The notes under the pieces: model-generated
What the model saw: only the letters and a program-made list of their open reading frames with translations
The model's database searches: none
What the model was told of the DNA's origin: nothing
Made by a program: the position numbers and the translations under genes
NCBI GenBank assembly: GCA_964512095.1
Contig: CAZEIH010000007.1
Span: 27,323-91,322, forward strand
Length of the DNA: 64,000 nucleotides
Origin: DTU013 sp964512095
GTDB taxonomy: Bacteria > Bacillota > Clostridia > Acetivibrionales > DTU013
Direction of reading: 5' to 3'
Shown here: positions 1 to 8,924 of the stretch, in pieces
Position numbering within the stretch: the stretch's first letter is position 1
Layout of the letters: the number at the start of each line of letters is the position of its first letter

Positions 1-1005
1 TTAAAGCTTGATTTCAGATTTTTTGGATTACTTCCTGTAAGGACTGTAAATGTTGATGTTGTCTCCAATAAAAGCCTGATAGCCTGCGGCAATACAGTAG
101 GTGTCAAGCTTAGGCTCGAGGGCATACTTGTAATAGGTATATCAGATGTTCAATCTAGTAATCAGAAGATAATTCCTGTCAAAAATACCGGTATCAAGCC
201 AGGAAATGTTATTACACGGATAAATGAAAAAAATGTTGAGAGTATCGAGGAACTTGTCAGCTTAGTAGAAAACAATGGGGGAAAACCCCTTCGAATTAAC
301 TACAGGGCTGGCAATGTAATAGAGGAGGCTATGGTGTCACCAGTTAAGTCTTCTGAAGACAACAAGTATCATTTAGGGCTTTGGGTAAGGGACAGCACGG
401 CAGGAATAGGTACACTTACCTTTTATGATGAAAAAACAGGAAGGTTTGGGGCTTTGGGCCATGGTATAACAGATATTGATACCGGTACCCTTATGTCGGT
501 AAAATCAGGAGAAATATTAGAATCAAGCATATTAGGGGTGAAAGTAGGTAAATCCGGAATGCCAGGTGAGCTAAAAGGTGTTTTTACCGAGGGGACAAAG
601 CTGGGTACGATACAGACAAATACTGAAATAGGAATATACGGTAAGCTTGATAAGCTTTCATCCCAGAGAATAGATGGAAAACTATATCCTGTAGGTGTGA
701 GGGCTGATATAACAGAAGGTCCTGCTACAATTCTGTCAAATATAGACGGCAAAAAAATTGAAGAATACGATATCCTAATTCAAAAGGTATCCAAGCAAAA
801 TCTCAATGGCTCTAAGGGTATGATTATTAAGATAACCGACCAACGCCTCTTGAACACCACCGGTGGGATAGTGCAGGGGATGTCAGGAAGTCCGATTATA
901 CAGAATGGAAAAATTGTCGGAGCAGTAACCCATGTGTTGGTAAATGACCCCACAAGAGGCTATGGTATATTTATTGAAGCAATGCTTAGAAATACATTGT
1001 TATAA
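1..1005 (+). CDS. spoIVB: SpoIVB serine peptidase (5' end outside window)
   Basis: Only the last 334 codons lie in the window; the reading frame is open from base 1, so the first ATG seen near 331 is not the start. The order is a PDZ domain (window residues about 55-105, with GIKPGNVI) followed by the S55 peptidase domain. The catalytic His is in GHGITD (window residue 154) and the catalytic Ser in QGMSGSP (window residue 295). In the known family SpoIVB is made in the forespore, is secreted into the intermembrane space and triggers pro-sigmaK processing by SpoIVFB. Its position directly before spo0A is the standard clostridial and bacillar order. Both catalytic residues and the C-terminal TRGYGIFIE region are intact, so the gene should be functional. 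Confidence 0.96.
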   Translation, partial: LKLDFRFFGLLPVRTVNVDVVSNKSLIACGNTVGVKLRLEGILVIGISDVQSSNQKIIPVKNTGIKPGNVITRINEKNVESIEELVSLVENNGGKPLRINYRAGNVIEEAMVSPVKSSEDNKYHLGLWVRDSTAGIGTLTFYDEKTGRFGALGHGITDIDTGTLMSVKSGEILESSILGVKVGKSGMPGELKGVFTEGTKLGTIQTNTEIGIYGKLDKLSSQRIDGKLYPVGVRADITEGPATILSNIDGKKIEEYDILIQKVSKQNLNGSKGMIIKITDQRLLNTTGGIVQGMSGSPIIQNGKIVGAVTHVLVNDPTRGYGIFIEAMLRNTLL

Positions 1006-1276
1006 CGTGGCGATTGCCTGGTTATAACCCGCCAGGGACGTGGAATATAGGAAATGGATGGAAAATTAAGGAAATAATTCACCGTATATTCTGTAATAAC
1101 ATTTTAGGGCATGTTGTTACAATGCTTGAAAATAAAGGCTTTTGGCGCATATGTCAATTATATGTGGGCAAATTATGGAACAGGTGATAAAATAATACTT
1201 GATTAATATACAAAACAAAAATATAATGAAGACACAATAAATCAAACAAATATGAATGAAATGGAGGGGAAAGTGC

Positions 1277-2080
1277 TTGCTTGATAAAAAGATACAAATC
1301 GTCATAGCAGATGACAACAAAGAATTTTGCGAAATACTTTTCGATTATTTGAACAATCAAGGTGATATTGAAGTAATAGGCACAGCAAAGGATGGTAATG
1401 AAGCATGTGAATTAATTGCTGAAAAAATGCCTGATATAGCAATATTGGATATAATAATGCCACACCTTGATGGATTGGGTGTCCTGGAAAAAATCAGAGC
1501 GATGCCTCTGAAAAAGCGTCCGTTATTTATTATCCTTTCAGCAGTAGGACAGGATAAAATTACCCAGAGGGCTCTTGCTCTTGGAGCAGAATATTACATT
1601 GTCAAGCCTTTCGATATGGATGTTCTGGTATCACGCATCAGACAGTTGAAGGAAACAAATCACAACCCCATCATAAGATCTGATTATGTTATGGATACAA
1701 AAGCTACCTATCGCCCACCGGTTCAGCGCAATCTCGAAGTAGAGGTGACTAACATAATGCATGAAATTGGTGTACCCGCACACATAAAGGGTTACCAGTA
1801 TCTAAGAGATGCAATTATGCTAGTAGTCAAGGATCTTGATATCATAAATTCAATTACAAAGCAATTATATCCCACAATTGCCCGAGAGTATAATACAACA
1901 CCCAGCAGGGTAGAAAGAGCCATTAGGCATGCTATCGAAGTAGCCTGGAGCAGAGGCCAGGTTGAAACCATAGACGCACTCTTTGGCTATACTGTCAGCA
2001 TAGGCAAGGGTAAGCCCACCAATTCTGAATTTATTGCCATGGTAGCTGATAAGCTTCGCCTTGAAATGAAGGTTGGCTAA
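1277..2080 (+). CDS. spo0A: Sporulation master regulator Spo0A
   Basis: This is the response regulator that commits the cell to sporulation. The receiver domain (residues 1-125) has the acidic pair in IADDN and the phospho-acceptor Asp in ILDIIMP. A linker leads to the C-terminal Spo0A DNA-binding domain (about 155-267), with the recognition-helix region SRVERAIRHAIEVAW. I choose the TTG at 1277 because a GGAGGGG ribosome binding site at 1263-1269 ends 7 nt before it and the product is then 267 aa, the usual family length. An in-frame ATG at 1256 lies upstream of that site and would add an atypical Cys/Arg-rich tail. It is probably transcribed from its own promoter in the 270-bp gap after spoIVB. 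Confidence 0.97.
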   Translation: MLDKKIQIVIADDNKEFCEILFDYLNNQGDIEVIGTAKDGNEACELIAEKMPDIAILDIIMPHLDGLGVLEKIRAMPLKKRPLFIILSAVGQDKITQRALALGAEYYIVKPFDMDVLVSRIRQLKETNHNPIIRSDYVMDTKATYRPPVQRNLEVEVTNIMHEIGVPAHIKGYQYLRDAIMLVVKDLDIINSITKQLYPTIAREYNTTPSRVERAIRHAIEVAWSRGQVETIDALFGYTVSIGKGKPTNSEFIAMVADKLRLEMKVG

Positions 2081-2105
2081 GGCAAGACACAACTGAATAC
2101 ATAAG

Positions 2106-2140
2106 AAAACACCACATTGGTAAAACAGGTGGTGTTTTTT
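2106..2140 (+). terminator. Rho-independent terminator of spo0A
   Basis: A 10-bp stem, AAAACACCAC (2106-2115) with GTGGTGTTTT (2129-2138), encloses a 13-nt loop and runs into a T tract. It lies 26 nt past the spo0A stop codon. The A-rich 5' arm means it could also stop transcripts from the convergent MerR-like gene. Confidence 0.9.
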
Positions 2141-2167
2141 AGAATTCTCAGTCCTAATTTAAGGCCA

Positions 2168-2740
2168 TTATTTCATTTTGAAGATCTTTGGAAAAAGCTT
2201 TTTCACTAGATTTTTACTATTTTTCTCCCGCCATTTGGACAGCGCTTTATCTATTTGGTCATAATGTTTATCCATTTTATTCTCAAGCTTTCGTACACTG
2301 TTTTCAACACATGCTCCCAGTTCAAGCTTTGTTTTTGAAATCTCTCCTATAAGGTGTTCTCTTGTATTATCCAATTCATATGATATTTCCTTTGTTAGTT
2401 CCTTGCCCAGCTTGCTGAATATAACCTGCATTGCTTCATAATCATTTGTTGCTGCAGGTACAATGGCAGTGTCGGTGCTTTCGGCTATAACCTCTGTTTG
2501 ACTAAAAACGCAGTTCTCGTGTAAAATTTTTCTTATTGCCTTAATTTCCAGTCCTTCACTACGCATAACCTTTATCTTGTACATAATATTAGCCAGGTCT
2601 GTAGTGTAATATCTGCGTCCTCGTTCATCTTTAGGTATGATTAATTCGCATTCCTTTTCGTAAAACCTTAGGGCATGGTCTGTTAACTGTAGTATTTTAC
2701 TCAATTCTGTGATTGAATATCTTTCCTTTAGTATTTCCAT
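2168..2740 (-). CDS. MerR-like HTH protein with coiled-coil tail
   Basis: The 190-residue protein opens with a MerR-type winged-helix domain (about residues 5-75; YSITELSKILQLTDHALRFY, then a wing with RRYYT and an IKAIRKIL helix). The second half is rich in Glu and Lys and looks like a long amphipathic coiled coil (about 110-180), ending in a basic tail. No cysteine pair or drug-binding domain typical of classical MerR activators is present, so the effector, if any, is unknown. It is more like the MerR-type DNA-binding proteins with a coiled-coil C terminus that are common in Firmicutes. A GGGAGGAAT ribosome binding site lies just upstream of the ATG. It is convergent with spo0A and upstream of the pseudouridine synthase on the same strand. 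Confidence 0.75.
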   Translation of the reverse strand: MEILKERYSITELSKILQLTDHALRFYEKECELIIPKDERGRRYYTTDLANIMYKIKVMRSEGLEIKAIRKILHENCVFSQTEVIAESTDTAIVPAATNDYEAMQVIFSKLGKELTKEISYELDNTREHLIGEISKTKLELGACVENSVRKLENKMDKHYDQIDKALSKWREKNSKNLVKKLFPKIFKMK

Positions 2741-2809
2741 AGGTATTCCTCCCGGATAGACAAGCTACCATCATAATACCATAAATGTTAATATAAGTAA
2801 AATACTTAT

Positions 2810-3718
2810 TTATTTTCTCAATATTTCCAATGCATTACGTATGTCATCTGGAATCCTTGACTCAAGAATAATATGTGAGCCAGAAACAGGGTGGGTGAAA
2901 ACAGTTCTGATGGAATGAAGAGCCTGTCTGTTCATAAGGCTTAAATGGTCTTTTTCGTATTCAGGCAGATAATAAAGGGTATCCCCAAGAAGTGGGTGAC
3001 CAATCGCTTGGCAATGCACTCTTATTTGATGTGTTCTACCTGTTTCAAGGCGGAAACGCATATATGCAGTATCAGTGAATTGTTCAAGCACCTCATAATG
3101 TGTTATTGATGGAGCTCCATTTGGAGTTGTTTGACGAAGCATAATACTTCCTGGGAGTCTTTCAATAGGCATATCAATCTTGCCCTTAGGGTTACTGAGC
3201 TTGCCATGGACAATGCCGATATAATCCTTTATATAAGTATTACTTCTCATTTGACGTATAAGATTATCCTGTATGTAGGGATTTAGAGCAAATACAATTA
3301 TACCCGATGTATCCCTATCCAACCTGCTGACAGGACGTATTAATGTCCTGACGCCCTTATTAAGCAAATAATGCATCAAACCATTTGCTATAGTGCCGCT
3401 AAAATGCCTAAAGGTTGGGTGCACCACCGTATTTGGGGGCTTATTGATTGCAATCAGGCAGTCATCTTCATATATAATATCAAGCTCCATTACTTCAGGA
3501 ACAATATCTTCATTCTGTTCCTCCGGCTCTATCACTGCTTCAAGAATGTCTCCTTCAGATACTCTGGCGTTGACATAAACAGGAACTGAATTAAGAAGAA
3601 TTTTCTCAGACATTTTAAGCTTCTTAACTAATCTTTCCGATAGAAGCAATTTGCCTTTCAATAGCTGCTTAACTGTTTTGGAGCAGTCATCAGCGGAAAC
3701 TGTTATAGTGAGTTTCAT
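2810..3718 (-). CDS. RluA-family pseudouridine synthase
   Basis: This enzyme isomerises uridine to pseudouridine in rRNA or tRNA. An N-terminal S4-like RNA-binding segment (about residues 10-70) is followed by the RluA catalytic domain. The catalytic motif is RPVSRLDRDTSGI, where the Asp after Arg-Leu is the nucleophile; downstream RTHQIRVH is the family's conserved block. Length (302 aa) fits RluD/RluA-type enzymes. The ATG at 3718 is chosen, giving MKLTITVSADD; a TTG 12 nt upstream is also in frame but has no better ribosome binding site. The exact target (RluD-like 23S rRNA position or other) cannot be told from sequence alone. It stands between two unrelated transcription units, divergent from the PLP enzyme gene. 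Confidence 0.9.
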   Translation of the reverse strand: MKLTITVSADDCSKTVKQLLKGKLLLSERLVKKLKMSEKILLNSVPVYVNARVSEGDILEAVIEPEEQNEDIVPEVMELDIIYEDDCLIAINKPPNTVVHPTFRHFSGTIANGLMHYLLNKGVRTLIRPVSRLDRDTSGIIVFALNPYIQDNLIRQMRSNTYIKDYIGIVHGKLSNPKGKIDMPIERLPGSIMLRQTTPNGAPSITHYEVLEQFTDTAYMRFRLETGRTHQIRVHCQAIGHPLLGDTLYYLPEYEKDHLSLMNRQALHSIRTVFTHPVSGSHIILESRIPDDIRNALEILRK

Positions 3719-3882
3719 TTTTACCACCAATCATAAATATTATTACAATGTTATACCAGTATCATTCGCAAATCAAGTGTAGCCAGGTTATACATGTGAT
3801 GCTTCTTAATATTTCACTGCTTGAAATGGTTATCCAAGTAGGATAAAATGGATTTATAATTGAATGTATAAGAGAGGCTTAT

Positions 3883-5175
3883 ATGGATCAACTTTGTCGG
3901 GATTTTCTCAGTAATGAGTTCGGAATTGATGATGCTATTATTAAAATGACACGAAGTATCGAAAGTGAAATTGTTGGTGTTTTTAAGGATATAGATGCTA
4001 TTAAGGAATTAAATCAGTACAAGGTAATCGCGGCCATGCAGGCGCATAATCTGAGCGATACACATTTCATAGGGTCCACCGGCTATGGATATGATGACCG
4101 GGGGCGGGAGGTGCTAGAGGATGTGTATGCAGCAGTTTTTAAGGCAGAGGATGCTTTGGTAAGGCATCAGATAGTTGCCGGGACACAGGCGATAGCACTA
4201 TGTATGTACGGAAATCTTCGTCCTGGAGAAGAGCTACTTTCGGTTACAGGAAAGCCCTATGATACTCTTGAGGAGGTAATAGGAATCAGGGGAGAGGGCG
4301 AGGGCTCACTTAAGGATTTTGGTATTGGATATAGGCAGCTTGATTTGCTTGAGGATGGGCATATTGATTGTGGTGGAATAAAAGAGGCTCTGTCTGATAG
4401 GACAAAAATGGTGCTCATTCAAAGGTCTCGAGGCTATAGCTGGAGAAACTCTATAAAAGTCGAGGAAATTAGAAGGGCTATTCAAACTATTAAAGAAATA
4501 AATAGTAAGGTCATCGTGATGGTGGACAATTGTTATGGAGAGTTTACACAGGCTGAGGAACCAATTGAAGCCGGTGCTGATATACTTGCAGGATCATTGA
4601 TAAAAAATCCGGGAGGAGGCCTGGCTCCGTCAGGGGGTTATATTGTAGGCAGGAAGGATTACGTGAGTAAGGCAGCATATAGGCTGACAACCCCAGGCCT
4701 TGGGAAGAATGTTGGTCCTACCTTGGGCAATAACAGACTGATGTTTCAGGGACTATTTTTAGCACCTCATATGGTATCAGAAAGCCTAAAGGGAGCAGTA
4801 TTCACCGCCGCAGTGATGCAAAGACTTGGATTTAAAACATCACCTATGCCGGATGAGTTAAGAAGTGACATTATACAGGCAATCTGCTTTGAAAATCCAG
4901 AAAGCATGATAGCTTTCTGCCAGGGTATACAAAAGGGCTCGCCGGTTGATTCCTTTGTTACCCCTGAACCGTGGGAAATGCCGGGATATGACAGCCCGGT
5001 GATAATGGCTGCAGGCGCTTTTATACAGGGCTCATCCATTGAGCTGAGCGCAGATGCTCCGGTGAAACCACCATATACGGCCTATATGCAAGGCGGATTG
5101 GTTTATGAGCATGTTAAGCTAGGTGTTATGATTGCTTTAAAATATATGCAGGAAAGAAAACTGGTAAGGTTTTAG
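3883..5175 (+). CDS. ynbB: PLP-dependent methionine gamma-lyase-family protein (YnbB type)
   Basis: The 430-residue protein belongs to the fold-type I PLP family annotated as methionine gamma-lyase-like, formerly 'aluminium resistance protein'. Visible hallmarks are the cofactor-phosphate region near VAGTQAIALCMYGNL, the Asp in VMVDNCYGEF and the Schiff-base Lys in GSLIKNPGGGLAPSGG. The true substrate of this family is not settled; cysteine or methionine C-S chemistry is likely by family, but this is inference. The gene starts with ATG after an AAGAGAGG site and ends two bases before the next gene, so it is probably co-transcribed with the HlyD-like gene. It is complete and of normal family length. 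Confidence 0.88.
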   Translation: MDQLCRDFLSNEFGIDDAIIKMTRSIESEIVGVFKDIDAIKELNQYKVIAAMQAHNLSDTHFIGSTGYGYDDRGREVLEDVYAAVFKAEDALVRHQIVAGTQAIALCMYGNLRPGEELLSVTGKPYDTLEEVIGIRGEGEGSLKDFGIGYRQLDLLEDGHIDCGGIKEALSDRTKMVLIQRSRGYSWRNSIKVEEIRRAIQTIKEINSKVIVMVDNCYGEFTQAEEPIEAGADILAGSLIKNPGGGLAPSGGYIVGRKDYVSKAAYRLTTPGLGKNVGPTLGNNRLMFQGLFLAPHMVSESLKGAVFTAAVMQRLGFKTSPMPDELRSDIIQAICFENPESMIAFCQGIQKGSPVDSFVTPEPWEMPGYDSPVIMAAGAFIQGSSIELSADAPVKPPYTAYMQGGLVYEHVKLGVMIALKYMQERKLVRF

Positions 5176-5177
5176 CT

Positions 5178-6641
5178 ATGAAGAAAAGGAAAGATACTGA
5201 AGAAAAATCGCAAAAGATGATAGAGCTTACTGTCGAGAGAAAAAAAAGAGCAGGATCTGCCGGTGTGTCAAAGCCTGGCAGTGGTTCTAAGTCGTCAGTT
5301 CATACTAAGCCTGGTCAAAAGCCTGGTAAATCCGGGTTGGTATCGGATGGCGAAAACCCCATTCCTGAAGGTGTTGTTCAAGGAAAGAATAAGACAATCA
5401 GGAGAGTCACTCTTGGAGGCTTGTTATTGGTTGCATTTATGATAACTTATATTCCGTCGCTGTTCAATTGGCTTTCAGGCTCAAATGTAGTACAGGATGT
5501 AATAACGAATGGTGTTATAGAAGAATATATATCGGCGGATGCTGTTATTATCAGGGATGAGGAGCTTCTTGATCCTGCGTCTATTGATGGTATATGTATT
5601 TCGGAAATAGATGAAGGAGAAAGGACTGCCGCATATTGTCGCATAGCGATGGTAACAGGCATGGAATCTGACCAACTATTAAAGAGCATTGAAGATATTA
5701 ATGAAAAAATTGTAAAAGCGCGGATGGAGCAAGTCGAAAAAAGTGATTTTTTTTCTGCCGACCTAGCGAAGCTTGACGAGGAAATTGGTCTAAGGGTACA
5801 GGAACTGATAGTTGCCTGTAACACAAAAAGCTTTGGAGAAATGGGCAGGCAAAGGTCTGAAATACGAAAGATAGTAGAAAAAAAGGCTGAAATAGTTGCA
5901 GGTAATTCCACAGATGGATATATCAGCTCTTTGCAGCAGCAGAAGGAAGGAATCCAGAAGGAAATTAACGAGAATACAAAACAGGTGCGCACGAATGTTT
6001 CAGGAATAGTATCATACAAAATCGATGGGTATGAAAGAGTTCTTACACCAAAGACAATTAATAACCTTACATACGACAAATTGGAAAAAATCATTGAATA
6101 CAATGAGGTCTCATCGAAAGAAACACAGAGAGTACAAGCAGGTCTTCCCTTTGTAAAAGTTATTATGGGTACAGATATTTATCTGGCTGCTGTAATTACC
6201 CAGGATAAGGCTAAGGCTTTTGAAGTGGGTAACAATATTAAGCTTCGTATTAATAATTCATATCTTGAAACCTCCGGTGTCATAACTAATATAAACAAAG
6301 AAAAAAGTGACAGGATAGTGGTGACAGTCCGAATCAGTAGAGGTGTCGACTCCTTATCTGATCAGCGTGTCGTAAATGTGGACTTTATTACAAAAACAGA
6401 GGAAGGCTTAAAGGTTCCCATTAAAAGCCTACGGGATATAACGCAGGATGGTACCAAAGCAAGACTAATGGTTATTAGATACAATGTGGCCGTCAACAGA
6501 CAGGTTGACATTTTATGCAGTGATGAAGAGTATGCCATCATTAAGACACCCGAGGGTGAATATGTAAAGACTGTAAATCTATATAGTATTTATCTCATAA
6601 ATCCGGATAATATAGAGGAAGGAGATATTATAGGCAAATGA
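5178..6641 (+). CDS. Membrane-anchored HlyD-like protein
   Basis: The 487-aa protein has a basic, Gly/Ser/Pro-rich cytoplasmic N terminus (residues 1-75), one transmembrane helix (about 77-95, LGGLLLVAFMITYI) and a large extracytoplasmic part. That part contains a Glu/Lys-rich coiled coil (about 165-275) flanked by beta-rich segments, with the lipoyl-like half GIVSYKIDGYE and a C-terminal barrel-like region (about 320-480). This arrangement resembles HlyD/periplasmic-adaptor proteins. No ABC transporter is next door, so an export role is not supported by context. Proteins of this type commonly precede yggS-sepF in clostridia, which suggests a role linked to the cell envelope or division. Its stop codon overlaps the ATG of yggS (ATGA). 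Confidence 0.78.
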   Translation: MKKRKDTEEKSQKMIELTVERKKRAGSAGVSKPGSGSKSSVHTKPGQKPGKSGLVSDGENPIPEGVVQGKNKTIRRVTLGGLLLVAFMITYIPSLFNWLSGSNVVQDVITNGVIEEYISADAVIIRDEELLDPASIDGICISEIDEGERTAAYCRIAMVTGMESDQLLKSIEDINEKIVKARMEQVEKSDFFSADLAKLDEEIGLRVQELIVACNTKSFGEMGRQRSEIRKIVEKKAEIVAGNSTDGYISSLQQQKEGIQKEINENTKQVRTNVSGIVSYKIDGYERVLTPKTINNLTYDKLEKIIEYNEVSSKETQRVQAGLPFVKVIMGTDIYLAAVITQDKAKAFEVGNNIKLRINNSYLETSGVITNINKEKSDRIVVTVRISRGVDSLSDQRVVNVDFITKTEEGLKVPIKSLRDITQDGTKARLMVIRYNVAVNRQVDILCSDEEYAIIKTPEGEYVKTVNLYSIYLINPDNIEEGDIIGK

Positions 6642-7336
6642 CAGTGGACAATGATTTGATTAGAAACAACATTGAGGCGATCCAAAAGAGAATTAGCGCC
6701 TCAGCGGCCAAGGTGGGAAGAGACCCTGAAGATATTAAGCTCATTGGGGTATCAAAAACTGTCGATGTTGCCCGCATTAGAGAAGCATATAAATGCGGAA
6801 TTGAAATCTTTGGAGAAAATAGGGTTCAGGAGCTATGCGAAAAAACCGATATATTAGATGGAGAATGCATGTGGCATATGATAGGACATTTACAGACCAA
6901 TAAAGTAAAGTACATAATTGACAAAGTAGATTTGATTCATTCCCTTGACAGTCTAGAGCTAGCAAGGGAAATAAATAAGAGAGCGGAGAAGGCCGGCCTG
7001 ATAGCGAATGTGCTTGTTCAGGTCAATGTAGCTAGGGAGGATACTAAATTTGGCATAGGTCCGGAGGATACCATCAGGTTTGTGAGGGAAGTCAGCCGAA
7101 TGGGTAATATTAGGATAAAGGGCTTAATGACCATAGCGCCATTTTCCCAAAACCCTGAGGGGGTAAGATGGGTTTTTGCAGGACTTGGAAAATTACGTAT
7201 TGACATAAGCAAGGAAAATATTGATAATGTAAGTATGGACTACCTTTCAATGGGTATGAGCAATGATTTTGAGGTTGCCATAGAGGAAGGGTCCAATATG
7301 GTCAGGATAGGGACGGCTTTATTTGGTAGTCGGTGA
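6638..7336 (+). CDS. yggS: YggS/PLPBP family pyridoxal phosphate homeostasis protein
   Basis: The 232-aa protein is a single-domain alanine-racemase-like TIM barrel that binds PLP and helps B6 homeostasis; it is not known to be a classical enzyme. Signature blocks are the PLP-lysine in LIGVSKTV, FGENRVQE, WHMIGHLQTNKVK, and the C-terminal LSMGMSNDFEVAIEEG and VRIGTALFG. The ATG overlaps the stop codon of the HlyD-like gene, so the two are translationally coupled. It corresponds to ylmE of the Bacillus ylm-divIVA division cluster and stands upstream of sepF as expected. Confidence 0.95.
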   Translation: MTVDNDLIRNNIEAIQKRISASAAKVGRDPEDIKLIGVSKTVDVARIREAYKCGIEIFGENRVQELCEKTDILDGECMWHMIGHLQTNKVKYIIDKVDLIHSLDSLELAREINKRAEKAGLIANVLVQVNVAREDTKFGIGPEDTIRFVREVSRMGNIRIKGLMTIAPFSQNPEGVRWVFAGLGKLRIDISKENIDNVSMDYLSMGMSNDFEVAIEEGSNMVRIGTALFGSR

Positions 7337-7430
7337 TGCCGCCCATTACAAAAGATTTGCGCCTGATTATTCAGGATTTTGCGTATGCTTATACGTGAAG
7401 GATTACTAAAGAAAAATGGAGGGTATACAA

Positions 7431-7886
7431 ATGGCAAAGCTTCTTAACAAGATGCTTAATTTAGTTGGCTGGGAGACTGAAGAAGAGGAATACGATGAAT
7501 TACAGGATGAAATTGAGGAGGAGACAACTCAACCAGCCCAGTATCTTCAGTCCTTTGCAAGAAAGTCTCAGCAAAACAAGGTAGTAAATATCCATTCCAG
7601 CAGCCAGTTCAAGGTTGTTATTATGCAACCTGCTACATTTGACGATGCAAGGGAAGTCTGCGATCACATCAAAAACAAAAAACCAGTCGTTGTTAATCTT
7701 GAAGGCCTTACCAAAGAAACCGCCCAAAGAGTGGTTGACTTTCTTAGTGGTTCGGTTTATGCAGTGGATGGCGACATACAGAAGGTATCTGCTGGCATAT
7801 TCATGATTGCCCCCAACAATGTGGACATTATGGGGGACTATAAAGAAGAGTTGAAGGGCAAAGGAGCATTTCCATGGATGAAGTGA
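7431..7886 (+). CDS. sepF: Cell division protein SepF
   Basis: SepF anchors and bundles FtsZ filaments at the septum. The protein has an N-terminal amphipathic membrane-targeting helix (MAKLLNKMLNLVGW), an acidic variable linker (about 20-50), and the compact SepF domain (about 60-140) with IMQPATFDDAREVCDHI and VNLEGLTKETAQRVVDFLSG. I use the ATG at 7431, since GGAGGG at 7418-7423 is spaced 7 nt from it; an ATG at 7416 overlaps that site. The resulting 151 aa is the normal length. Neighbours yggS, yggT and divIVA are the expected partners. Confidence 0.96.
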   Translation: MAKLLNKMLNLVGWETEEEEYDELQDEIEEETTQPAQYLQSFARKSQQNKVVNIHSSSQFKVVIMQPATFDDAREVCDHIKNKKPVVVNLEGLTKETAQRVVDFLSGSVYAVDGDIQKVSAGIFMIAPNNVDIMGDYKEELKGKGAFPWMK

Positions 7887-7933
7887 GATGACTAATATAC
7901 ACTCATGCTTGGACGCTCATTTGGAGGCTCATA

Positions 7934-8191
7934 ATGTACAAACTGATTAAATTAATCTTTGGTATTGCTAGGTTAATTCTTTTAGTTAGAATATTTATTT
8001 CTTGGTTGCCTGTAAACAGAGATAATCAGCTTATAGAGTTGATTTATAAGATTACTGAGCCGGTTCTATCTCCTGTCAGGAACCTTATCAGAAGGATTAT
8101 CAAGCAGCATATTCCGATTGATTTTTCGGGTATTATAGTTCTTTTGTTGTTGGCTATTTTAGAGTATTTTATTCTTCGCATTATTACTTGA
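7934..8191 (+). CDS. yggT: YggT family membrane protein (YlmG)
   Basis: An 85-aa integral membrane protein with two transmembrane segments (about residues 4-25 and 63-83). Between them is the family motif LLVRIFISWLPV followed by ITEPVLSPVRNLI. YggT/YlmG proteins sit in the sepF-divIVA cluster and are linked to division and to nucleoid or thylakoid organisation in other lineages, but no biochemical activity is established. The gene is complete and lies 47 nt after sepF; the ylmH remnant follows 5 nt later. Confidence 0.93.
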   Translation: MYKLIKLIFGIARLILLVRIFISWLPVNRDNQLIELIYKITEPVLSPVRNLIRRIIKQHIPIDFSGIIVLLLLAILEYFILRIIT

Positions 8192-8196
8192 TAAAC

Positions 8197-8400
8197 ATGA
8201 AAAATAACAGGACGATATTTTAAAAAAGCATTGAAAAAGCAGATGACAAGCTGACTGTGGCAAAATTACTGGATCGGTGGGGGTTTACCAGTAAAACAAA
8301 TAGGCCGGCGCTTTCTGATTTTTTAGATCCCAGGCAGCAAAAGCTGGTTGATAGGGTTTTGAAGTCCATGGGACTTGTTGGATACAGGAAATATATATAA
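8197..8400 (+). pseudogene. ylmH: ylmH remnant (N-terminal fragment of S4-domain protein)
   Basis: Between yggT and divIVA, where ylmH belongs, a 68-codon frame starts with ATG at 8197 and is stopped by TAA after 8 codons (8221). The same frame then stays open to 8400. The product of that stretch is recognisably the YlmH N terminus, with KLTVAKLLDRWGF and the conserved DFLDPRQQKLV. It breaks off at about residue 60 of an expected roughly 260, exactly before the divIVA ribosome binding site. The RNA-binding S4 domain is missing altogether. The gene therefore has both an internal stop and a large 3' deletion. Confidence 0.85.
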
Positions 8401-8414
8401 GGGGTGAAAACTTT

Positions 8415-8870
8415 ATGAATTATACACCAAATGATCTGCAAAATCTAACATTTAAAAAACGTCTCGCAGGCTATAGTGAAGACATGGTCAATGATGTCCT
8501 CGACAAGATTATAGAAGATTATTCTGTATACATAAAGGAAAATGTGGAGCTTAAGGATAAGCTTTCACTTTTAAACGAAGGTCTGCAGCATTATAAAACT
8601 ATTGAGGAATCATTGCAGAACACGCTTATTGTTGCACAAAAAACAGGCGAGGATATAAAAAAGAACGCCTACGAAAAGGCTGACAACGTAATCAGAGAGG
8701 CTGAAATCAGAGCTCAGAAGCTCATTAATGATGCCAATCAGGAGGTTGTCAAAATCAAGTTCGAATATGAGGATTCCAAAAAGAAGCTTCACGTTTTTAA
8801 ATCAAAGAGTGAAATGCTGCTTATATCTCAGTTAGAGCTGCTAAAGCAGATGTTTGAGGATGACGACTAA
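8415..8870 (+). CDS. divIVA: DivIVA family division/polarity protein
   Basis: The 151-aa protein opens with the DivIVA membrane-curvature domain (NDLQNLTFKKRLAGYSEDMV; the Lys/Arg-rich loop binds membrane) and then forms a long coiled coil (about 30-145). The family recruits division-site and polar proteins; in sporulating Firmicutes it also anchors chromosome origins at the poles. It is of the usual clostridial length, starts at ATG after AGGGGTG, and is the last gene of the division cluster before the ileS leader. Confidence 0.94.
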   Translation: MNYTPNDLQNLTFKKRLAGYSEDMVNDVLDKIIEDYSVYIKENVELKDKLSLLNEGLQHYKTIEESLQNTLIVAQKTGEDIKKNAYEKADNVIREAEIRAQKLINDANQEVVKIKFEYEDSKKKLHVFKSKSEMLLISQLELLKQMFEDDD

Positions 8871-8924
8871 GCTTTTGTTGACATTGAGCTTGGCATTGTT
8901 GTATAATCTTGTTTAATATTCTAA

